This document shows, piece by piece, positions 58,535 through 64,000 of a stretch of DNA of 64,000 bases. A model generated the notes under the pieces. That model did not search any database. It was not told the origin of the DNA and saw only the letters and a list, made by a program, of their open reading frames with translations. The translations under genes and the position numbers were made by a program. Within the stretch, counting starts at the first letter, position 1; each line of letters opens with the position of its first letter. The stretch covers positions 4,960,001-5,024,000 of the forward strand of contig NZ_SHKY01000001.1 in assembly GCF_004217545.1 (NCBI RefSeq), given 5' to 3'. The DNA is from Krasilnikovia cinnamomea (lineage in GTDB: Bacteria > Actinomycetota > Actinomycetes > Mycobacteriales > Micromonosporaceae).

Positions 58535-59413
58535 ATGCGAATTTCGATCTGGCCCGATGCCGGGCAGCCCTACGGCGAGATCCTCGAAGCGGCCCGGCAC
58601 GCGGCGGACACCGGATGGGACGGTGTGTGGATCGCCGATCACTTCATGCCCAACGCCGGTTCCGCCGACTCTGCGCATCCCGTTCTCGAATGCGGCTCGC
58701 TGGTCGCGGCCCTCGGTGCGGTGGTGCCCCGCGTGCGCATCGGCACGCTCGTCTACGGCAACACGTACCGGCACCCGGCGGTGCTCGCCAACATGGCCGC
58801 GACCGTCGATCAGATCAGCGGCGGCCGGTTCACCCTGGGCGTCGGTGCGGGCTGGCAGGTCAACGAGCACGAGCAGTACGGCATCGAACTGCCGCCGGTG
58901 AAGCAGCGGATCGACCGCTTCGTCGAGGCGCTCCAGGTCCTGCACGGCCTGCTCCGGCAGCCCGAGACCACCGTGAAGGGCGACTACTACCAACTCACCG
59001 ACGCGGTCTGCGAGCCCAAGCCGGTGCAGGACCCGATGCCGATCCTGATCGGCGCGAAGGGTGAGCGGCGGATGCTGCGGATCGTCGCGGAGTACGCCGA
59101 CATGTGGAACACCTGGGGCAAGCCCGACCTGATCGCGCACAAGTCGGCGGTGCTCGACCGTTACTGCTCCGATCTCGGACGGGACCCGCGCGACATCGAA
59201 CGCACCGCCCAGGCGCTGGTCGTGGTGAACGGGCCGTTGCCCGAGAATTCGCCGGCGCCCGTGATCGGTGGATCGCCGCAACGGCTGGCGGAGGCGATCG
59301 CCGAGTACCGGGCGATCGGCCTCGACGAGTTGATCGTCCCGGACTGGCGGCTCGGCAAGGGCGCGGAGCGGCTCGCGGCGATGGACACCATCCTCACCCT
59401 CGTGCATGCCTGA
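58535..59413 (+). CDS. LLM-class F420-dependent oxidoreductase
   Basis: A 292-residue enzyme. Typical F420 TIM-barrel blocks: RISIWPDAGQPYGEILEAAR, GWDGVWIADHFMPNAG, VRIGTLVYGNTYRHPAVLAN, ISGGRFTLGVGAGWQVNEHE, YGIELPPVKQRIDRFVEALQ, PMPILIGAKGERRMLRIVAE. ATG 58535 has AGGGTGA upstream. It is close to actinobacterial F420 enzymes that reduce or oxidise unknown small molecules. Probably monocistronic. Confidence 0.92.
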   Translation: MRISIWPDAGQPYGEILEAARHAADTGWDGVWIADHFMPNAGSADSAHPVLECGSLVAALGAVVPRVRIGTLVYGNTYRHPAVLANMAATVDQISGGRFTLGVGAGWQVNEHEQYGIELPPVKQRIDRFVEALQVLHGLLRQPETTVKGDYYQLTDAVCEPKPVQDPMPILIGAKGERRMLRIVAEYADMWNTWGKPDLIAHKSAVLDRYCSDLGRDPRDIERTAQALVVVNGPLPENSPAPVIGGSPQRLAEAIAEYRAIGLDELIVPDWRLGKGAERLAAMDTILTLVHA

Positions 59414-59555
59414 CCGGTTGTGTCCCGCCGCACCCTGAGCGATGGTCGGAGCTACCTCGGTCCGACGTTTGCGGCGCGGTGAGATCGGCAACAGGGGGAG
59501 TCCGGGCCCGGGGTGCCGTGGGTATCCTGGAGAGGATGCCGCATATGCGGACATC

Positions 59556-59600
59556 CCGGACGAGCGCGTGTCGTACCCGGCCAGCGAAGACGACCGTGTC
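59556..59600 (+). promoter_or_regulatory. Guanidine-III (mini-ykkC relative, ykkC-III) riboswitch
   Basis: CCGGACGAG (59556-59564), then CGTACCCGGCCAG (59572-59584), then GAAGACGAC (59586-59594) reproduce the order and core bases of the Thermobifida fusca guanidine-III RNA as I remember it (CCGGACGAG...CGUACCCGGUCAG...AAGACG). CCGG can pair with the second CCGG, and GTCGT (59570-59574) with ACGAC (59590-59594), giving the pseudoknotted fold. The ribosome site GAAGGTGG of the exporter gene follows at 59601-59608, so ligand binding likely frees it. Confidence 0.85.
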
Positions 59601-59618
59601 GAAGGTGGCGTGGTCGTC

Positions 59619-59933
59619 ATGGCCTGGCTGATTCTCATCGTGTCGGGACTGCTGGAATCCGTGTGGGCCGTCGCGCTCGGCCGCTCGGCCGGGTTCACCC
59701 GCCCGGTTCCCGTACTGATCTTCCTGGTCGCTCTCGCGCTGAGCATGACCGGACTCGGGTACGCCCTGCGCACCATCCCGATCAGCACGGGCTACGCGGT
59801 CTGGGTCGGCGTCGGGGTCGCGGGCACCGCGACGGTGGGCATGCTCGTACTCGGCGAGTCCGCGAGCCTGCTACGACTGCTGTCCCTGCTGCTGGTCGTC
59901 GCCGGCGTCGTCGGGCTCAAGCTGTTCCAGTAA
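59619..59933 (+). CDS. gdx: Small multidrug resistance family guanidinium exporter
   Basis: A 104-residue four-span SMR protein: MAWLILIVSGLLESVWAVAL with the essential Glu (E13) in LLESVWA, then TIPISTGYAVWVGVGVAGTA and LLSLLLVVAGVVGLKLF. It belongs to the SugE/Gdx branch rather than EmrE, judged by GYAVWVGVGVAG and the WAVALGRSAGF loop. The guanidine riboswitch upstream supports guanidinium export in exchange for protons. Convergent with kdpE. Confidence 0.92.
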   Translation: MAWLILIVSGLLESVWAVALGRSAGFTRPVPVLIFLVALALSMTGLGYALRTIPISTGYAVWVGVGVAGTATVGMLVLGESASLLRLLSLLLVVAGVVGLKLFQ

Positions 59934-59939
59934 CCGCCG

Positions 59940-60617
59940 CTACGGGCGGAAGCGGTAGCCCATGCCGGGTTCGGTCAGCAGATGGCGGGGGCGGGCGGGG
60001 TCGTCCTCCAGCTTGCGCCGCAGCCGCGCCATGTACTGGCGCAGGTAGTTCGTCTCCGTCTGGTACTGCGGGCCCCACACGTCCCGCAGCAGCGCCCGCT
60101 GGCTGACCAGCTTTCCCGGATTACGCAGCAGGTGTTCGAGCAACTGCCACTCGGTGGGGGTGAGCCGGACCTCGCCGTCGCCGCCGGTGATGGCGCGGCC
60201 GGTCAGATCCACGGCGTACCGGCCCAGCAGCACCACGGGGGTGTCCTCGCCGGTGGGCTGGGCCCGCCGGGTGACGGCCCGGATGCGGGCCAGCAGCTCG
60301 TCGATCCCGAACGGCTTGGTGACGTAGTCGTCGGCGCCGGCGTCCAGGGCGGCCACCTTGTCCGTGCTGTCGGCGCGTCCGGACAACACGATGATCGGTA
60401 CGCCCGTCCAGCCGCGCAGGCCGTGGATCACCTCCGCGCCGTCCATGTCGGGCAGACCAAGGTCGAGGATCACCAGGTCCGGCGGGTGGTGGGCGGCGGT
60501 GCGCAGGGCCGAGCCGCCGTCGGCCGCGGTGTCGACGTCGTACTGGCGGGCCCGCAGGTTGATCCGCAGCGCCCGGACGAGCTGCGGATCGTCGTCGACC
60601 ACCAGTACCCGGGTCAT
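59940..60617 (-). CDS. kdpE: KdpE-type response regulator (OmpR family)
   Basis: A 225-residue regulator. Receiver domain: VLVVDDDPQLVRALRINLRA, phospho-acceptor Asp in LVILDLGLPDMDG, Lys in DDYVTKPFGIDELLARI. Winged helix: VRLTPTEWQLLEHLLRNPGK, LLRDVWGPQYQTETNYLRQY (the KdpE-like QYQTET), MARLRRKLEDDP. Overlaps the kinase stop by 4 bp (ATGA), so translation is coupled. In K+-responsive systems it activates a potassium uptake gene; the divergent permease is the natural target here. Confidence 0.93.
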   Translation of the reverse strand: MTRVLVVDDDPQLVRALRINLRARQYDVDTAADGGSALRTAAHHPPDLVILDLGLPDMDGAEVIHGLRGWTGVPIIVLSGRADSTDKVAALDAGADDYVTKPFGIDELLARIRAVTRRAQPTGEDTPVVLLGRYAVDLTGRAITGGDGEVRLTPTEWQLLEHLLRNPGKLVSQRALLRDVWGPQYQTETNYLRQYMARLRRKLEDDPARPRHLLTEPGMGYRFRP

Positions 60618-62014
60618 GCGTGTCCTCCGGCGGGCAGGGCGAGGATCATCGTGAGGCCGCCGCCGGGTGTCCGCTCCGGAGTCAGGGTGCCGCCCATCGC
60701 CTCGGCGAGGCCGCGGGACAGGGCCAGCCCGAGGCCCACCCCGGTCTCGTTGTCGCGGTCCCCGAGGCGCTGGAAGGGCAGGAACACGTCATCCCAGCGG
60801 TCCTGCGGGATGCCCGGCCCGTGGTCGACGATCCGCAGCTCGATGGTGTCGCCGGCCGCGCTGACCACGACGGTGGGCGGCCGGTCGGCGGGGCTGTACC
60901 GCAGCGCGTTGGTGATCAGGTTGGCCAGCACCCGTTCCAGCAGGCCCGGGTCGGCGTGCACCGGGGGCAGATCGTCGGGAATGTGCACCGCGATCTCGCG
61001 CCCGGGCGGTCCGAGGTCGTCCAGGGCACGCGGTACGACCTCCTCCGCCCCCACATCGATGGCGGTGAAACCCAGCGCCCCGGCCTGCAGGCGGCTCATG
61101 TCGAGCAGGTTCGCCACGAGCCGGTCCAGGCGTTCCAGCGACTCGTCGGCGGTCGCCAGCAACTCCGCCCGGTCCTCGGCGTCGAAGAGGACCTCCGAGC
61201 CGCGCAGGCTGTCCACGGCCGCCTTGGCGGAGGCCAGCGGCGTACGCAGATCGTGGCTGACCGCCGCCAGCAGCGCCGAGCGCATCCGGTCCGCCTCGGC
61301 CAGTTGCTTGGCGGCGGCCGCCTCGGCGGCCAGCCGCTCCTGGCGCAGCGCCACCGCGGCCTGCGCGGCGAACGCGGCTACGACGCGCCGCGCCGGGGCC
61401 TCCAGGGGCCGCCCGCGCAGCACCATCACCAGGTGCTCGTCGGCCCGCACGCGCACCTCGGTTCTCGCGCCGGGCCCGGCCGGCGGGGGCGGGTCCGGCT
61501 GGCCGACGGCGGCCACCACCTCGCCGTCCTCCAGCAGGGTCACCGAGCTCAGCTCGAAGGTCTCGCGCAGCCGCTCCAGCAGCGCGATCAGCGGCCGTGC
61601 CCCGCGCAGCACGCTGCCCGCCACCATGGCCAGGGTCCGCGCCTCGGCCGAGGCCAGTGCCGCCTGCCGCGTGCGGCGGGCCGCGGTGTCCACCACCCAG
61701 CTCACCGCGAGGGTGATCACGACGAAGACCGCGAGGGCGATCAGGTTGTCCGGTTCGGCGATGGTCAGCCGCCCGACCGGTGCGGTGAAGAACCAGTTGA
61801 GCAGGAGGAAGGAGGCGGCCACGGCCAGCAGCGCGGGCCACCGGCCGCCGACCATCGCGACCGCGACGACCGCGGCGAGGTACAGCAGGATGTCCGTGGT
61901 CAGCGACAGCGGCGGGGCCAGGTGCAGCAGCAGGGTGAGCGCGGGCAGGCCGAGCAGGACCGCGGCGAACCCGGCCAGCCGTCGTTCCCGCGACAACGCG
62001 GTGGCAGGCTCCAT
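60614..62014 (-). CDS. KdpD-like sensor histidine kinase lacking the N-terminal KdpD/Usp domains
   Basis: A 466-residue kinase. It begins with the four-span DUF4118 membrane domain (LLGLPALTLLLHLAPPLSLT, LLYLAAVVAVAMVGGRWPAL, FLLLNWFFTAP, LIALAVFVVITLAVSWVV), continues with a GAF-like region, then HisKA with His in LLAAVSHDLRTPLASAKAAV and HATPase (NLITNALRYSP, VDHGPGIPQD, GVGLGLALSRGLAEAMGG). Full KdpD (about 890 aa) has a cytoplasmic N-terminal sensor and Usp domain; here it starts at the membrane part, so the ATP/c-di-AMP sensing halves are absent or encoded elsewhere. Confidence 0.92.
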   Translation of the reverse strand: MEPATALSRERRLAGFAAVLLGLPALTLLLHLAPPLSLTTDILLYLAAVVAVAMVGGRWPALLAVAASFLLLNWFFTAPVGRLTIAEPDNLIALAVFVVITLAVSWVVDTAARRTRQAALASAEARTLAMVAGSVLRGARPLIALLERLRETFELSSVTLLEDGEVVAAVGQPDPPPPAGPGARTEVRVRADEHLVMVLRGRPLEAPARRVVAAFAAQAAVALRQERLAAEAAAAKQLAEADRMRSALLAAVSHDLRTPLASAKAAVDSLRGSEVLFDAEDRAELLATADESLERLDRLVANLLDMSRLQAGALGFTAIDVGAEEVVPRALDDLGPPGREIAVHIPDDLPPVHADPGLLERVLANLITNALRYSPADRPPTVVVSAAGDTIELRIVDHGPGIPQDRWDDVFLPFQRLGDRDNETGVGLGLALSRGLAEAMGGTLTPERTPGGGLTMILALPAGGHA

Positions 62015-62174
62015 CGCGCCACCCCCTTTCCTGCCCTCGCAAATCCTGCCCCAGCCGGGCCGGTAACCCGGGGACCAGCGGTTTCTTGACGCTTTGTTAA
62101 CGCCGCCGGGCCGGGCGCCCGGGTCGCGCCGGTGCCACCATGAGTCGGGCGCCGTTACGGGGAGGATCCGATCG

Positions 62175-64000
62175 ATGGCTGTTGCCGAGAAGGCGGCCGG
62201 GGCGGGTGCCCCGCGGTTGCGGACGTGGCTGATGTCCGGGCTGGCCGACCGTTCCCAGCAGCATCAGGGCCCGCACGCCCAGCCGGGCGAGCAGCCGCAC
62301 TCCTGGTGGAAGGTGATGTGCCTGACCGGCGTGGACTACTTCTCCACGCTGGGCTACCAGCCGGGCATCGCGGCGCTCGCCGCCGGGGTGCTGTCGCCGG
62401 TCGCCACGCTGGTGCTGGTGCTGGTCACCCTGCTCGGGGCGCTGCCGGTGTACCGCCGGGTGGCCGCGGACAGCCCGCACGGCGAGGGTTCCATCGCGAT
62501 GCTGGTGAAGCTGCTCTCGTTCTGGAAGGGCAAGCTGTTCGTCCTCGTGCTGCTGGGCTTCGCCGCGACGGACTTCATCATTACGATCACGCTGTCCGCG
62601 GCGGACGCGACCGCGCACGTCGACGAGAACCCGTTCTGGCCCGACAGCCTGCGCGGCCACGAGGTCGTCGTGACGCTGGTGCTGCTGGCCGCGCTCGGGG
62701 CGGTCTTCCTCAAGGGGTTCACGGAGGCCATCGGCGTCGCGGTCGCGCTTGTCGGGGTGTATCTCGCGCTGAATCTGGTGGTCGTGGCGGACGGCCTGTG
62801 GCGGGTGCTGACCCATCCCACGCTCGTGGAGGACTGGACGTCCGCCATGACCACCCAGCACGGCAATCCGGCGCTCATCGTCGGCATCGCGTTGCTGGTC
62901 TTCCCGAAGCTGGCGCTGGGCCTGTCCGGATTCGAGACCGGGGTCGCGGTGATGCCGCACATCAAGGGCGACCCGGACGACGTGCCGGCCCGCCCGCAGG
63001 GCCGGATCAGGGGCGCGAAGAAGCTGCTCACCGTGGCCGCCGGCATCATGAGCGTCTTCCTCATCACCAGCAGCATCGTGACCACGGTGCTGATCCCGCA
63101 GGAGGCATTCCAGAGTGGTGGGCCCGCGAACGGCCGCGCGCTGGCGTACCTGGCGCACGAGAACCTCGGCAACGTCTTCGGCACTATCTACGACCTGTCG
63201 ACGATCGGGATCCTGTGGTTCGCGGGGGCGTCCGCGATGGCGGGCCTGCTGAACCTCGTCCCGCGCTACCTGCCCCGGTACGGCATGGCCCCGTCCTGGG
63301 CGCGGGCAGTGCGCCCGCTGGTGCTGGTGTTCACCGCCACCGCGTTCCTCATCACCTGGATCTTCGACGCGGACGTGGACGCCCAGGGCGGCGCGTACGC
63401 CACCGGCGTGCTGGTGCTGATCACCTCCGCGGCCACCGCGGTGACGCTGTCCGCGCATCGCCGGGGCCAGCGGAAGCTGACCGTCGCCTTCGGGGTCATC
63501 TCGCTCGTCTTCACGTACACGACGATCGCGAACGTGGTCGAGCGGCCCGACGGCGTCAAGATCGCCGGGTGTTTCATCGCGGGCATCCTCGCGGTGTCGC
63601 TGATCTCCCGGATCTACCGGGCCTTCGAGCTGCGGGTCACCCACATCGAGACCGACGAGGTCACCGACCGCTTCCTGCGCGAGTGCGGCCGCCGCCAGAT
63701 CCGGCTGGTCGCCAACGAGCCGGACAGTCGCGACGCCGCCGAGTACAGCGCGAAGATCGCGCAGATCCTCGCGGACAACGACATGGCCGACGACCGGGAC
63801 ATCGTCTTCGTCGAGGTCACCGTCGTCGACGCCTCCGACTTCGAGACCGAGCTACACGTACGCGGTGAGGTGCTGCACCACCGGTACCGGGTGATCACGC
63901 TGGAAAGCTCGTCCGTGCCGAGCGCGCTCGCGGCCCTGCTGCTGCACGTGCGTGACGTCACCAACCGGCGCCCGCACATCTACTTCGAATGGACCGAGGG
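62175..64000 (+). CDS. APC/KUP-superfamily permease, candidate potassium transporter (partial)
   Basis: At least 608 residues, open at the window end. It starts at ATG 62175 with GGGGAGG upstream. It opens with a soluble tail, then [60 protein letters not shown] and [20 protein letters not shown]: the APC/KimA-like transporter fold with 12 spans. A soluble C-terminal domain begins near residue 480 ([20 protein letters not shown]). Together with the divergent KdpDE pair this looks like a KimA-type K+ importer, though a proton/amino-acid role cannot be excluded. Confidence 0.85.
   Translation, partial: MAVAEKAAGAGAPRLRTWLMSGLADRSQQHQGPHAQPGEQPHSWWKVMCLTGVDYFSTLGYQPGIAALAAGVLSPVATLVLVLVTLLGALPVYRRVAADSPHGEGSIAMLVKLLSFWKGKLFVLVLLGFAATDFIITITLSAADATAHVDENPFWPDSLRGHEVVVTLVLLAALGAVFLKGFTEAIGVAVALVGVYLALNLVVVADGLWRVLTHPTLVEDWTSAMTTQHGNPALIVGIALLVFPKLALGLSGFETGVAVMPHIKGDPDDVPARPQGRIRGAKKLLTVAAGIMSVFLITSSIVTTVLIPQEAFQSGGPANGRALAYLAHENLGNVFGTIYDLSTIGILWFAGASAMAGLLNLVPRYLPRYGMAPSWARAVRPLVLVFTATAFLITWIFDADVDAQGGAYATGVLVLITSAATAVTLSAHRRGQRKLTVAFGVISLVFTYTTIANVVERPDGVKIAGCFIAGILAVSLISRIYRAFELRVTHIETDEVTDRFLRECGRRQIRLVANEPDSRDAAEYSAKIAQILADNDMADDRDIVFVEVTVVDASDFETELHVRGEVLHHRYRVITLESSSVPSALAALLLHVRDVTNRRPHIYFEWTE

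Noticed and set aside
62015-62174. c-di-AMP (ydaO-type) riboswitch before the KimA-like permease
   Set aside because: The divergent spacer is only 160 bp and no conserved ydaO core motifs are visible.

Overview
The window is one contiguous piece of a very GC-rich actinomycete chromosome. Family Micromonosporaceae, close to Actinoplanes, fits best. The evidence is the strong GC bias at third codon positions, GTG/TTG starts with GGAGG-type ribosome sites, actinobacterial families (DUF3145, DUF3052, META and ALF-repeat proteins, PucR/FasR-type regulator, HelD, two LLM flavin/F420 oxidoreductases), a fabD-fabH-acpP-fabF block next to aceE, and motility-type promoters like those I remember from Actinoplanes missouriensis. 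Most of it is ordinary chromosome. Accessory or eroded stretches are at 37.4-37.8 kb, 46.0-47.6 kb and 48.1-52.5 kb.

Layout. 0-6.7 kb: a partial GlxA-type regulator, a small membrane protein, an M1 peptidase, a chemoreceptor divergent from a catalytically broken aldehyde dehydrogenase (each with a FliA-like promoter), an NTF2-like protein and a tyrosine-phosphatase-like protein. 6.8-8.7 kb: argS behind an Arg-rich leader peptide and a perfect hairpin, a candidate attenuator. 9-19.6 kb: secreted and envelope proteins (5'-nucleotidase, Ser/Thr kinase, META lipoprotein, trypsin-like protease), a STAS protein, SurE, a CDF metal exporter and a secreted beta-propeller. 19.6-26.7 kb: HelD, a hydrolase, carbonic anhydrase, DUF3145 and a GH3 lipoprotein. 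27-34 kb: the type II fatty-acid operon fabD-fabH-acpP-fabF-accD behind a FasR-like regulator and a candidate operator; FabD carries an extra biotinyl-like tail. 34-46 kb: a TetR regulator, gltX, an MFS remnant, a GGGGCCCC tandem array, aceE, a YjbQ-like protein, a phosphoesterase, a fused E1-type ThDP protein, DUF3052, AhpE and tRNA-Val. 46-47.6 kb: gene fragments beside tRNA-Val (integrase tail, frameshifted NUDIX), the scar of a lost integrative element. 48-52.5 kb: a 1190-residue secreted ALF-repeat protein with a small membrane protein directly downstream, laid out like a toxin-immunity pair. 52.7-64 kb: an LLM oxidoreductase, MFS exporter, two glycosyltransferases, a GNAT protein, an F420-type oxidoreductase, an SMR exporter behind a guanidine-III riboswitch, and a KdpDE-type two-component system divergent from an APC/KUP-like permease that runs off the end.

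The most interesting signals are the argS leader, the guanidine-III riboswitch, the FabD tail domain, the ALF protein with its membrane partner, the paired FliA-like promoters and the tRNA-Val scar. All functions are inferred from reading the sequence; no database search was run.
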